Positions 1 through 8,158 of a DNA stretch of 21,253 nt are shown one piece after another. Under the pieces are notes generated by a model. That model worked only from the letters and a program-made list of their open reading frames with translations, was not told the DNA's origin and did no database searches. Positions within the stretch are counted from its first letter, which is position 1; each line of letters begins with the position of its first letter. The translations under genes and the position numbers were made by a program. This DNA is from DATIKM01 sp035477595 (GTDB lineage Bacteria; Armatimonadota; Chthonomonadetes; Chthonomonadales; CAJBBX01), in contig DATIKM010000052.1 in assembly GCA_035477595.1 (NCBI GenBank), forward strand, positions 1 through 21,253. The letters run 5' to 3'.

Positions 1-1
1 A

Positions 2-265
2 GATTCGCGCGCCCACGTGCGCCTCAGCCTGCTGTCGGACGCGGTCGCCATCGCACTCCGCGACCACCTGCGACCTGACGGACAGTACAACCTCGAGCGC
101 ATGCTCCACGACTTCCTCGAGGCGGGCGGCGAGGCCAAAGCATCAAGCTCCTGCATGGACCACCGCGGGCTCTCCCGGCTCCGCCTGATCGACGGCGTCA
201 CCATCGGCTCCATGGCCGAGCTCGCGAACTGGGCCCTCGCCTCAGACCGGATCATCGCCTTCTAG
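2..265 (+). CDS. DsrE/DsrF-like family protein, C-terminal part (5' end outside window)
   Basis: The reading frame is open from base 2, so the N-terminus lies upstream of the window; 87 residues are visible. The text resembles the C-terminal two thirds of DsrE/DsrF/YchN-fold proteins: a segment like LLSDAVAIAL (strand-helix), then SSSCMDHRGL around the conserved Cys, then LIDGVTIGSMAELANWAL and a hydrophobic last strand ending DRIIAF. In this family the Cys after the central strand can carry sulfur or act in sulfur relay, but many members have no known role. A GTG at base 17 could serve as a start, but it would remove the first strand of the fold, so an upstream start is more likely. The family call is fairly firm; the function is not known from this sequence. 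Confidence 0.72.
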   Translation, partial: DSRAHVRLSLLSDAVAIALRDHLRPDGQYNLERMLHDFLEAGGEAKASSSCMDHRGLSRLRLIDGVTIGSMAELANWALASDRIIAF

Positions 266-786
266 CCGGTCCCAGCGCCCTGCCGGATGGAGGGCGGCCA
301 GGAGGCTCGTGTCGGTGTGGGCTTGCAGCGCGGCGGTCTGACCGCGCCAATGACGAGAGGGGCCGCGTGGTGGCGGCCTAACGACGTGCTCCGCGACCCA
401 AGCGGCGCCCCGGAGTTACCGTGCGGCGTTCCGCGCATCGGCGGAGCACACCTGCCCGGGTAACCGGGCTCTGGGACAGACCCCCAGGGGTAAAGAGCAG
501 GTTCAACTCCTGCACGGCGGAGCGGCTCCGGGCGCGGCTGTCCCGGCCGAGCGCCCTGCGGGGCTCCGGATACCCGCTCGTCGCGCTGCCGATCTTCGGG
601 TCGGAGGGGCGGCGGGCGTCAAGGGGCTCCCCGCGCGAGGCCGGTGCGCCCGGAGCCGCGAGGCCTCTGGCTCGAACGACGCGCCCTCGGGCCGGGCTTG
701 AGCGGGAGGCGGACCACGGGCCGTGGGGGTTCGCCCGCCGTGCTGTGCGCCATGGTGCGCCCGCGGCGACAAGGAGGTCACCGACG
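266..786. other. 521-bp gap without a recognisable gene
   Basis: No open frame here has a convincing start signal or a recognisable protein. A frame in phase with the SPFH gene runs open from 421, but its translation is low-complexity Arg/Ala/Pro-rich text typical of GC-rich non-coding DNA, and the SPFH gene has its own strong ribosome site at about 774-780. The one structured part is at 454-521, listed separately. I saw no clear promoter for the downstream gene. Confidence 0.6.
454..521 (+). ncRNA. Possible tRNA-like or other structured RNA (unproven)
   Basis: Three hairpins follow each other in tRNA order. Bases 454-469 form a 6-bp stem with a GTAA tetraloop (GCCCGG/CCGGGC). Bases 471-487 form a 5-bp stem with a 7-base loop (CTGGG/CCCAG). 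Bases 497-513 form a perfect T-arm, GCAGG-TTCAACT-CCTGC. Seven bases and an A follow, as in an acceptor 3' strand (ACGGCGG, A). However, no matching acceptor 5' strand lies upstream, the middle loop (ACAGACC) lacks the invariant T33, and the D-arm does not have the usual AGNNNGGTA loop. It may be a decayed tRNA, part of another structured RNA, or chance in GC-rich DNA. Confidence 0.2.
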
Positions 787-1509
787 ATGCTCTGGGTTCG
801 GCACGAGACGGTACATGAGGGCACGGTGGGGCTGCTGTACGAGAACGGACGGTTCCTGCGCACGCTGGAGCCCGGCCGTCACTGCCTGCCCCGACTTCCG
901 TGGCGGCGCGCGCGGGTGGTCACGGTGGACGCGCGCCGGCAGATCCTGCGCATCCAGGGGCAGGAGGTGCTGACCTCCGACGCGCTCTCCGTGCGGCTGA
1001 ACGTGGACGCGCAGTTCCGCGTCGCCGACGCCGCACGGGCGGTGCACACCGTGGCGGACTACCGCGAGACGCTCTACGTGGCGGTGCAGCACCTGCTCCG
1101 TCAGGAGGTGCAGGCGCGCACGCTCGATGCGCTGCTGGCGGACCGCTCCGCGCTGGGCGAGGCGCTGCTTGCGGGGGCGCGCCCTCGCGGCGAGGAGATC
1201 GGGCTGGAGGTGACGGCCGCCGGGGTGCGCGACGTGATCCTGCCGGGCGACGTGAAGCGGATGCTCGCGCAGGAGATGGAGGCGCTGCGAGCCGGGCGAG
1301 CCGCGCTGGTGGCGGCTCGCGAGGAGACGGCCGCGATGCGCGCCAGGGCGAACACGGCGCAGCTTCTGGAGAACAGCCCCGTGCTGCTCCGGCTCCGGGA
1401 GATCGAGGCGCTCGCGCAGGTGGCCGGCGGCGATGGGAACACGGTGGTGGTCGCCCTCCCGTCGGACCTCCTGAGCGCGCTCCGCGGGGACGCCCGGCCC
1501 GCGACATAG
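787..1509 (+). CDS. SPFH/band-7 (slipin-like) domain protein
   Basis: This 240-residue protein matches the SPFH (stomatin/prohibitin/flotillin/HflK) fold. It has an opening EGTVGLLYENGRFLRTLEPG typical of slipin-type N-termini, a VDARRQILRIQGQEVLTSDAL stretch, then SVRLNVDAQFRV and the helix-strand pattern to about residue 160. A charged, probably coiled helix follows (about 155-190), and the protein closes with the NTVVVALPSDLL sheet found at the end of slipins. Family members scaffold membrane microdomains and protease complexes. I see no hydrophobic N-terminal anchor, so any membrane contact would be peripheral, and no NfeD partner gene is next to it. The ATG at 787 follows AAGGAGG at about 774-780. 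It converges on the next gene with a gap of 13 bases. Confidence 0.75.
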   Translation: MLWVRHETVHEGTVGLLYENGRFLRTLEPGRHCLPRLPWRRARVVTVDARRQILRIQGQEVLTSDALSVRLNVDAQFRVADAARAVHTVADYRETLYVAVQHLLRQEVQARTLDALLADRSALGEALLAGARPRGEEIGLEVTAAGVRDVILPGDVKRMLAQEMEALRAGRAALVAAREETAAMRARANTAQLLENSPVLLRLREIEALAQVAGGDGNTVVVALPSDLLSALRGDARPAT

Positions 1510-1522
1510 GGGGCCGGGGAGC

Positions 1523-2473
1523 CTACCTCGTAGCCACGGATGCGAAGACCCGCCGGGCAGCCTCGGCGCCGCGGCGGTGCGCCTCCAGCGCGGACATCGT
1601 GCGCGGCGTGCCTGCCTCGACCGCCTGCTCCAGCACGACATGCACCCTGCGACGCTCGCGCGCCAGCCTCGCCGCGAGCCGCGCGTAGTCGATGTCGCCC
1701 GCCTCGCCGAAGGCCTCCGTCCAGACGCCGGCCGTGGACTGCCGCAGGTGCAGCTCCGTCACACGGTCGGCGTAGAGCTCCAGCATGTCGAAGACGAACA
1801 CCGCCGAGTCGCCCGAGCCGCGGTAGGTCCAGTGCGCATCCAGGCATAGCGTCACGAGCCGGGGGTCGGTGCCGACGAGCATGTGGTGCATCTCGCGCGC
1901 GGCGCGGCGGAACTCGACGTCGTGGTAGTGGTAGGCAAGGGTCATGCCGAGCCTTCTCAGCTCGCCGCCCAGCCGGTTCATCGCCGCCGCCTGGGTGGTA
2001 AGCTGGCGATCGCTCTTGTCCTCCGGGCCACCCCAGCGGATCGGGTTCGGGTTCGTCACCACGATGCGCGCGCCGATCGTCCTCGCCCGCTCCGCGATGG
2101 CCACGACCTGCGAGATCGTCGCGTCGGCCTGCGCCTGCTCGTGCAGCGTGGAGTTGACGTAGAACGACCGCATCTGCAGGCCGTGCTGGCGCAGCAGCGG
2201 GCCGAGCACGTCCACGTCGGCCGGCGCGTTGAGGATGGGCTCGAAGCCGTCGAGCCCGGCCTCGCGCACCTCGCGCAGGCCCGCGTCGAGCGACGCTCCG
2301 AAGTCGCGGCCCTCGCGCTGGTAGAAGGTGTGCCACGGGTAGACGTTGGTGGCGAGATGCATCCGTCTCTCTCCTTGCGCCGCCGCGGCCGACGCACTGT
2401 GGAGCGCCGCCGCAGTAGAGGCGAGCGCAGCCGTCGCCACGAACCGCCGCCGCGAGATGGGGTCATCGGTCAT
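1523..2473 (-). CDS. Tat-exported sugar phosphate isomerase/epimerase-like TIM barrel
   Basis: A 316-residue protein with a twin-arginine leader (SRRRF at residues 7-11, followed by an Ala-rich hydrophobic stretch to about residue 33). The rest fits the xylose-isomerase-like TIM barrel (AP endonuclease 2 family). Likely metal or substrate residues lie in GFEP near the second strand, HYHDVEF, CLDAHW and the TELHLRQS strand, with a late Glu in VVLEQ. Relatives isomerise or epimerise sugars or inositols; the substrate cannot be read from sequence. The start at 2473 was chosen because the twin-arginine motif follows at once and GGAGGG lies about 9 bases upstream; a longer frame from 2545 would bury the leader. 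It is divergent from the GH94 phosphorylase across 167 bases, so the two may share control. Confidence 0.8.
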   Translation of the reverse strand: MTDDPISRRRFVATAALASTAAALHSASAAAAQGERRMHLATNVYPWHTFYQREGRDFGASLDAGLREVREAGLDGFEPILNAPADVDVLGPLLRQHGLQMRSFYVNSTLHEQAQADATISQVVAIAERARTIGARIVVTNPNPIRWGGPEDKSDRQLTTQAAAMNRLGGELRRLGMTLAYHYHDVEFRRAAREMHHMLVGTDPRLVTLCLDAHWTYRGSGDSAVFVFDMLELYADRVTELHLRQSTAGVWTEAFGEAGDIDYARLAARLARERRRVHVVLEQAVEAGTPRTMSALEAHRRGAEAARRVFASVATR

Positions 2474-2640
2474 TGGGATCGTCCCTCCGTCGCCGAGCTG
2501 CATCTGCTCGACGCACTCTCCCTTCCACGCGCCAGCGGCGAACACCTGCCAATCCCGATGGCCCCTCTGGACGCGCCGCCCGACGCGCGCTATGCTGGAA
2601 GCCAGGCGGCGACGGCCGCGGCCGCCCGAGGGAGGCGTCC

Positions 2641-5037
2641 ATGCAGTACGGCCACTTCGACGACGAAGCGCGCGAGTATGTCGTCACGCGTCCCGACACT
2701 CCGCTCTCGTGGAGCAACTACCTTGGCGACACCCGCTACGGCGCCATCGTCACAAACAACGCCGGCGGCTACAGCTTTCTCCGGTCCGCCGCCCGGGGAC
2801 GCATCCTGCGCCTGCGGTTCAACGCCATCCCCATGGACCAGCCGGGCCGCTACTTCTATCTGCGCGACCGCGACGAGGGCGACTACTGGTCCACGAGCTG
2901 GCAGCCCGTCGGCAAGCCGCTCGACCGCTACAAGAGTGTCTGCCGCCACGGCACGGGCTACACCGCCATCTCGTCCCGCTACGCAGGCATCGAGACGGAG
3001 ACCACCTACTTCGTGCCGCTTGGGCAGGCCCTCGAGGTCTGGCGCGTGCGCGTGCGGAATGCATCCGACCGGACGCGACGACTCTCGCTCTTCACCTACT
3101 GCGAGTTCGCCAACCACTGGAGCGCCGAGCAGGACCTGGTGAACCTCCAGTACAGCCTCTTCATCGTGCGCGGCGCTCTGCGTGACGGGCTGCTGCGCAT
3201 CGCCATCAACGACCACCTCTACACCGACCCGGATCGCTACGCCGAGGGCGAGACCGGCCAGCACGTGTGGATGGGGCTCGTGGGCGCGGATGTCGCGGGC
3301 TTCGACACACGGCGCGACGCGTTCCTGGGCCCCTACCGCAGCTACGACCGGCCCCTCGTGGTGGAGCAGGGCGCCTGCACCGGCAGCGAGACGTACGGCG
3401 ACAACGCCTGCGGCACGCTCCAGGCCGATCTCGACCTGGCGCCCGGCGAGCAGCGCGACCTCGCGGTGCTGCTCGGCACAGGGCCCGCGGAGACGATGGG
3501 CCGCGCCGCCATGGCGGAGTACGGCTCCATCGCGCGTGCCGACCAGGAGCTCGCCCGTCTGAAGGAGTGGTGGCACGCGCGGCTCGGCAGCCTGACGGTG
3601 CGCACGCCCGATCCCGACCTCGACCACATGCTCAACGTGTGGGCGCCCTACAACTGCCTGATCACCTACGCCTGGTCGCGCTCCGCAAGCCTGGTCTACA
3701 ACGGCGAGCGCGACGGCCTGGGCTTCCGCGACTCGGTGCAGGACCTCCTGGGCGTGGCGTCGATGCTGCCGGAGGAGGCCGTCGCGCGGCTGGAGCTGCT
3801 GCTCTCCGGGCAGTGCTCGAGCGGAGGCGCGATGCCCGTGATCCGCCCCTTCGAGCACCGGCCCGGCCACGAGCGCGCGCCCGACCCGGAGGATTACCGC
3901 TCGGACGACTGCCTCTGGTTCTTCAACGCCGTGCCTGAGCTGGTGGCGGAGACCGGCGACGAGGGCCTCTACCAGCGCGTAGTGCCCTACGCCGACGCGG
4001 GCGAGGACACGGTGCTCGGCCACCTGCGCCGCGCGCTCGAGTTCAACCTGCAGCGCACGGGCGCCCACGGGCTGCCGTGCGGACTGGCCGCGGACTGGAA
4101 CGACTGCCTGCGCCTGGGGTACCACGGCGAGAGCCTCTTCGTGGCATTCCAGGTGCGGTTCGGTCTGAACGTCTACGCCGAGGTCGCCGATCGGTTGGGG
4201 CTCCCTGCGGAGGCCATGTGGGCGCGTGAGCGGGCCGGCCCGCTGGACGAGGCCATCCAGCGGCACGGGTGGGACGGCGACTGGTTCATCTGGGCCATCG
4301 GCGACGACGGCACGGTGTACGGGACGAAGCATCGCGAGGAGGGGCAGGTCTACCTGAACACGCAGGTGTGGGCCGTGCTGAGTGGCGCCGCCACGCCCGA
4401 GCAGGCGGAGTGCTGCATGCGCGCGGTGCGCGAGCGGCTCGCCACGGAGCACGGGGTGATGCTCTGCGCGCCGCCGTTCGTGAAGACGCCCATCGACGTG
4501 ATGCGGGCGGTGCTCTTCACCCCCGGCATCAAGGAGAACGCGGGCATCTTCAACCATACGCAGGGCTGGGTGGTGATGGCCGAGTGCCTGCTCGGGCTGG
4601 GCGACCAGGCCTACGCCACGTACCGCGCCTCGATGCCCGCCGCCTACAACGAGCGCGCCGAGCTGCGCGGCGCCGAGCCCTACGTGCAGGCGCAGACCAC
4701 CTATTCCGCCTTCTCGCCGCGCGCGGGGGCGGCGCGCACCTCCTGGCTCACCGGCGCCGCCGCGTGGGCCTACTACAGCGCCACCCACGCGCTGCTCGGC
4801 ATCCAGCCCCGGGCGGAGGGGCTCCGGATCGACCCGTGCATCCCCTCCCGCTGGCCCGGCTTCACCGCCGAGCGCCGCTTCCGGGGGAGGCTCGTGCGGA
4901 TCGAGGTGCGCAACCCGGAGGGCGTCTGCCGGGGGGTGCGGAGCCTCACGCTGAACGGCGAGGCGCTGCCCGGCTGCGACGTGCCGGCCCGCAAGCTGCG
5001 CGAGACGAACGACGTGGTGGTCACGCTGGGGGCCTGA
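2641..5037 (+). CDS. GH94 family glycoside phosphorylase (cellobiose/chitobiose phosphorylase type)
   Basis: This 798-residue protein has the length and order of GH94 enzymes: an N-terminal beta-sandwich (about 1-270, opening with GHFDDEAREYVVTRPDTP), a linker helix, an (alpha/alpha)6 barrel (about 320-720) and a C-terminal jelly roll. Family motifs are FRDSVQDLLG, ADWNDCL at residues 484-490 with the likely general-acid Asp at 488 (485 is the alternative), NAGIFNHTQGW, and a TTYSAF...SWLTGAA phosphate-site stretch. GH94 enzymes cleave beta-linked disaccharides with inorganic phosphate to give a sugar 1-phosphate and a free sugar, in the cytoplasm; no signal peptide is present. Cellobiose, chitobiose, laminaribiose or a longer beta-glucan end are all possible substrates. 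The start has GAGGGAGG about 6 bases upstream. The last codons are repeated downstream at 5113-5238. Confidence 0.92.
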   Translation: MQYGHFDDEAREYVVTRPDTPLSWSNYLGDTRYGAIVTNNAGGYSFLRSAARGRILRLRFNAIPMDQPGRYFYLRDRDEGDYWSTSWQPVGKPLDRYKSVCRHGTGYTAISSRYAGIETETTYFVPLGQALEVWRVRVRNASDRTRRLSLFTYCEFANHWSAEQDLVNLQYSLFIVRGALRDGLLRIAINDHLYTDPDRYAEGETGQHVWMGLVGADVAGFDTRRDAFLGPYRSYDRPLVVEQGACTGSETYGDNACGTLQADLDLAPGEQRDLAVLLGTGPAETMGRAAMAEYGSIARADQELARLKEWWHARLGSLTVRTPDPDLDHMLNVWAPYNCLITYAWSRSASLVYNGERDGLGFRDSVQDLLGVASMLPEEAVARLELLLSGQCSSGGAMPVIRPFEHRPGHERAPDPEDYRSDDCLWFFNAVPELVAETGDEGLYQRVVPYADAGEDTVLGHLRRALEFNLQRTGAHGLPCGLAADWNDCLRLGYHGESLFVAFQVRFGLNVYAEVADRLGLPAEAMWARERAGPLDEAIQRHGWDGDWFIWAIGDDGTVYGTKHREEGQVYLNTQVWAVLSGAATPEQAECCMRAVRERLATEHGVMLCAPPFVKTPIDVMRAVLFTPGIKENAGIFNHTQGWVVMAECLLGLGDQAYATYRASMPAAYNERAELRGAEPYVQAQTTYSAFSPRAGAARTSWLTGAAAWAYYSATHALLGIQPRAEGLRIDPCIPSRWPGFTAERRFRGRLVRIEVRNPEGVCRGVRSLTLNGEALPGCDVPARKLRETNDVVVTLGA
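4860..4985 (+). repeat. Source copy of a 126-bp direct repeat (3' end of the GH94 gene)
   Basis: This stretch encodes the late jelly-roll strands of the GH94 phosphorylase (from FTAERRF to PGCDVP). It recurs 253 bases downstream at 5113-5238 with a single difference by direct reading (G at 4890 against A at 5143). The copy here lies within the intact gene and continues to a normal end. Confidence 0.9.
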
Positions 5038-5112
5038 GGGGCTCGCCGATGGGAAGGAGGACGCGACCTCCGACGAGGCGCGCGCATGGATCGGCGGGCC
5101 AAGGAGCTGCAC

Positions 5113-5238
5113 CTTCACCGCCGAGCGCCGCTTCCGGGGGAAGCTCGTGCGGATCGAGGTGCGCAACCCGGAGGGCGTCTGCCGGGGGGTGCGGAGCCTC
5201 ACGCTGAACGGCGAGGCGCTGCCCGGCTGCGACGTGCC
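5113..5238 (+). pseudogene. Duplicated 126-bp fragment of the GH94 gene
   Basis: The fragment repeats 125 of 126 bases of 4860-4985. It has no start of its own, and its frame runs on into the antisense of the neighbouring gene, so it is not a gene. It is followed by a long C then G run (about 5246-5260) directly before the end of the beta-helix gene. The near identity means either a recent local duplication or an assembly error at a low-complexity joint. Confidence 0.85.
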
Positions 5239-5262
5239 CGTCATCGCCCCCCCCGGGGGGGC

Positions 5263-6663
5263 CTACCTCGTGTCGGCGTACACGTTGTCGCGCAGGATGA
5301 CGCGGCCGGAGCGGCCCTTGCGGTTCACGGGGCGCTTCGTCGTGTAGTGCTCGTTCTGTGCGTAGACGGTGGTGATGGCGCCCGGCTCGATCACCAGCGG
5401 GATCGGGTCGAGGTAGGGGTTGACGATGTAGACGCTGTTGTTCACGTTGAGCCGCCCGCGCACCTGGCGGATGAAGACAGGCGTCGCCGTCCTGCCATCG
5501 ATGGCATAGAAGTGGCAGTTGTCGAACGACACGCGGCCATGCCCTTCGATGCGCACGACCTCCTGGTCCGGCGGCGTCTTTGGGTCGGCGGCGCCGAAGA
5601 GCCCGCACGAGGAGAACCGCACCGGTCCGTGGTTCTTCTCGCTCACCATGATGCGGCCGAAGATCTGGGAGTTGCTGAAGCTCACCCCGCTGTGGCCCTG
5701 CGTCTCCTCCACGTGCACCGCGATGTCGCACAGGTCGGCGCCGGATTGGGTGAGCAGGTAGTTCCCCGGCCCGTCGGGCGCCGACTGCCTGAAGTGGAGG
5801 CCGGTGTGGTACCCGATGCAGAACGAGTTGGAGATGTATTGCCAGTCGCTTCGGCTGAGGACGAAGGCGGTGGCGTTCCTGAGCATCCACCTGCGGAGGT
5901 CTTCGAGGCCCTCCGGCTCGAGGTGCATCCAGAATGGCCAGAAGTGGATGTTCTCCAGCCTGCCCACGTCGTAGCACTTGTCGATGAACAGCCCGGTGTG
6001 GATGGCATGGGCGTAGAGGTTGCGGATCAGGTGCCTGCCGCAGGGCTGCGAGCCGAAGTCGACGGCCTTGTAGGGGTTGATGAAGAGGCAGTCGATGATG
6101 GAGATGTTGTCGCCGATGCCCGCCACGGTCCAGGGGTACGGTATGGGCGCGGGCGTGGCCACCTGCTTCGGGTAGTAGACGATGAGCCCTTTGAGCGTGG
6201 CGTTGCGCTCCATCGATATGTAGGGCGGCGCCTTCTCGTCGCCCTCGCCGGCGACCGCCAGCAGCACCGAGCCGGCGACGATGGCCGCCCTGGCGTCGGC
6301 GGGCGGCGCGGGGATGCGGGCGCTCGGCGGGATACGCGTGGCGACCGGCGGCGCCTCCCACTCGCCGACGAGGGACGTGTGCGGCGGGATCCGCAGGCGG
6401 CCCTCGATGAGGAACATGCCGGCGGGCACGTGCACTCGCCCGCCGCCGCCAGCGTGCGCCTCGTCCAGCGCGCGCTGGAACGCTGCGGTGCAGTCCGTCT
6501 TGCCGTCGCCCACCGCGCCCATAGCCGCCACGTTCCAGGCGCCGGACACGCCGACCGTATCGCTCCGGGCCTCCTGCGCAAGCGCGTAGGGCGCTCCCAC
6601 CACCGCGCCTGCCGCCACCGCCGAGCCTCTGAGGAAACGGCGGCGCGTCGTTCTCTCCTGCAT
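5263..6663 (-). CDS. Tat-exported right-handed beta-helix protein (pectate lyase 3-like)
   Basis: A 466-residue protein with a twin-arginine leader (TRRRFLRGS at about residues 6-14, then a hydrophobic stretch ending APYALAQ). After it comes the hallmark opening of the pectate-lyase-3/rhamnogalacturonase-type beta helix: VAAMGAVGDGKTDCTAAFQ, then GGGRVHVPAG. Many short strand turns follow (IIDCLFIN, LIRNLYAHAI, VSFSNSQIFG, VRFSSCGLFG, VSFDNCHFY, NVNNSVYIV). Relatives bind or cleave acidic polysaccharides such as pectin, or act as epimerases; I cannot place catalytic residues with confidence. The start has GGGAGGGG about 6 bases upstream. The protein would act in the periplasm or outside the cell. 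It is divergent from apbE over a 263-base gap. Confidence 0.82.
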   Translation of the reverse strand: MQERTTRRRFLRGSAVAAGAVVGAPYALAQEARSDTVGVSGAWNVAAMGAVGDGKTDCTAAFQRALDEAHAGGGGRVHVPAGMFLIEGRLRIPPHTSLVGEWEAPPVATRIPPSARIPAPPADARAAIVAGSVLLAVAGEGDEKAPPYISMERNATLKGLIVYYPKQVATPAPIPYPWTVAGIGDNISIIDCLFINPYKAVDFGSQPCGRHLIRNLYAHAIHTGLFIDKCYDVGRLENIHFWPFWMHLEPEGLEDLRRWMLRNATAFVLSRSDWQYISNSFCIGYHTGLHFRQSAPDGPGNYLLTQSGADLCDIAVHVEETQGHSGVSFSNSQIFGRIMVSEKNHGPVRFSSCGLFGAADPKTPPDQEVVRIEGHGRVSFDNCHFYAIDGRTATPVFIRQVRGRLNVNNSVYIVNPYLDPIPLVIEPGAITTVYAQNEHYTTKRPVNRKGRSGRVILRDNVYADTR

Positions 6664-6740
6664 CGCTTGCCCCTCCCTGGCGGCCGCAGACCGGCCGCCG
6701 GCCGGCCAGACGGTAGATGCCGCGCGCCAAGGCGGCGCGA

Positions 6741-6771
6741 CGCGGGTCAGTGGCAGTTATCCGCGGGTCAG
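6741..6771. promoter_or_regulatory. Tandem 10-bp direct repeats, possible operator
   Basis: CGCGGGTCAG occurs at 6741-6750 and again at 6762-6771. The 21-bp period puts both copies on the same face of the helix. They lie in the divergent gap between the beta-helix gene and apbE, upstream of both. A small hairpin, CGGATG/CATCCG with a 7-base loop, follows at 6773-6791. The arrangement fits a dimeric regulator site, but no regulator gene is in view. Confidence 0.35.
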
Positions 6772-6870
6772 ACGGATGCCTGCCTCATCCGATGGCTCAT
6801 CGAGGGGAGCGGGCCTTCCACCCGCGCAGCGACGCCCCCCGAAGACGGCACGGCGCATGCCTCCACCGGG

Positions 6871-6879
6871 TGGTATGAT
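6871..6879 (+). promoter_or_regulatory. Extended -10 promoter element before apbE
   Basis: TGGTATGAT matches the extended -10 pattern (TG, one base, TATGAT) and lies 47 bases before the apbE start. There is no good -35 at the usual distance, which is common when an extended -10 is present. Confidence 0.4.
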
Positions 6880-6926
6880 CGGGCCAGACGGCGAGGTTGG
6901 ACGCGCCGGACGGATTGGAGGCCCAC

Positions 6927-7880
6927 GTGAAGGAACAGAGCGACGGCGCCGAGCCGGTCACCCTGGTCGCCTGTAATGCCATGCGCGCGCGTTTCGAGAT
7001 CGCCCTCTGGGGCCGCGACCCGGGTACGCTGCGCGGCGCGGGCCAGGAGGCGCTGGATGAGGTGCGCCGGATCGAGGCGCAGCTCAACGTCTTCGACCCC
7101 GCGAGCGAGGTCGCCGCCCTGAACCGCGACGCCGCCGCGACGCCCCTTCAGGTGGACCCGAGGCTCTTCCGCCTCCTGGAGCAGGCGCTCGCGCTTGGGC
7201 GCGAGACGGGTGGAGCGTTCGACATCGCGGTGGGCCCGCTGCTACAGGCGTGGGGCTTCCGCGGAGACGCCTGCAGGCGCCCCTCGCCTGAGGAGGTCGA
7301 GGCGGCGAGGGCGCTCTGCGGGCCCAACGCGCTCGTCCTCGACGAGGAGGACTGGACGGTCCGGCTCACGCAGGAGGGCGTCTCCCTCGATCTGGGAGCG
7401 ATCGGCAAGGGCTACGCACTCGACGCAGCGGCGGCGGTGCTCCTGGAGTGCGGCGTGCCGGGAGCGCTCCTGCACGGCGGCACCAGCACGGTCGTGGGCC
7501 TCGGGACCGGCCCGGACGGCCTGCCGTGGCGGATCGGGGTCGCCACGCCGGGCAAGCCCGACAGATCGCTGGTGACCGTCGCGCTCAGCGACGCCGCCCT
7601 CTCCGTCTCCGCCGCGCACGGGCGGCTCCTGATTGAGGGCGACGAGCAGTGGGGGCACGTGATCGACCCTCGCACGGGCTCGCCGTCCTCCCGGTGCGCT
7701 CTCGCTGCGGTGCGCTGCGCCTCCGCGACGGAGAGCGACGCGCTCTCAACGGCGCTGCTGGTAGCTGGCGAGGAGATGCTGGCGGCGCTGTCCGAGAGAC
7801 CGGAGCGGGCCGAGGGACTGGTGGCGATCGCCGGCGAGGACGGCGCCCTTCAGGTGGTCGGGCCGCTTGCCTCCGGCTGA
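6927..7880 (+). CDS. apbE: FAD:protein FMN transferase (ApbE family)
   Basis: A 317-residue protein with the ApbE signatures in order: an N-terminal AMRARFEIALWG strand, LNVFDPASEVAALNRD, TGGAFDIAVGPLLQAW, DLGAIGKGYALD at residues 155-166, HVIDPRTGSP from residue 244, and ATESDALSTAL near the end. The family moves FMN from FAD onto Thr or Ser of target proteins such as Na+-NQR and Rnf subunits, and needs Mg2+. There is no lipoprotein signal, so this copy seems cytoplasmic, unlike many exported ApbE proteins. The GTG start at 6927 was preferred because GGAGG lies 5 bases upstream; a TTG at 6897 in the same frame has no such site. No flavinylated target with a clear flavinylation motif is seen nearby. 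Confidence 0.92.
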   Translation: MKEQSDGAEPVTLVACNAMRARFEIALWGRDPGTLRGAGQEALDEVRRIEAQLNVFDPASEVAALNRDAAATPLQVDPRLFRLLEQALALGRETGGAFDIAVGPLLQAWGFRGDACRRPSPEEVEAARALCGPNALVLDEEDWTVRLTQEGVSLDLGAIGKGYALDAAAAVLLECGVPGALLHGGTSTVVGLGTGPDGLPWRIGVATPGKPDRSLVTVALSDAALSVSAAHGRLLIEGDEQWGHVIDPRTGSPSSRCALAAVRCASATESDALSTALLVAGEEMLAALSERPERAEGLVAIAGEDGALQVVGPLASG

Positions 7881-8158
7881 GGCCCCCGCCCGTCGTTGCG
7901 GCGCGGCGCATCCGGTGCATCGCTGCGAAGGGCGCATCCGGCGCCCACGGAGCGGCTCGAGCAACGCAACTGCGAGCCCCCAGCCGGGTCCCGCCGGGAG
8001 CCGTTGGCCGCGATCCAGGTGTTTTTTGCCATTCCACGCAGGAAGTTCCCTCGAATCCGCCAATAACTAGCACGTGTTGGAGTGTGGCTGCCATCGCAAC
8101 AGGGACAGATGCCGGCCACCCCATCCAGGCGACATCCAGGCGACAAGGAGGACACGTC

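Noticed and set aside
421..786. Upstream extension of the SPFH gene to 421
   Set aside because: The added 122 residues are low-complexity, and the start at 787 has a strong AAGGAGG site and begins at the family homology.
2590..5244. An open frame of 884 codons on the minus strand opposite the GH94 gene
   Set aside because: It is a mirror of a GC-rich coding gene. Its translation is His/Arg/Ala-rich without family motifs, while the plus strand has complete GH94 motifs and a ribosome site.
1519..5273. The shared 11-base string GCCTACCTCGT at the ends of two minus-strand genes (near 1519 and 5263)
   Set aside because: Both genes end in Thr-Arg-stop with the same codons, and the match does not extend to a longer repeat, so chance is enough to explain it.
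7905..7946. GGCGCATCCGG repeat pair and the GGGCGC/GCGCCC hairpin after apbE
   Set aside because: The arms are short and GC-rich with no T-run, and such matches are expected by chance at this base composition, so it was not called as a terminator.
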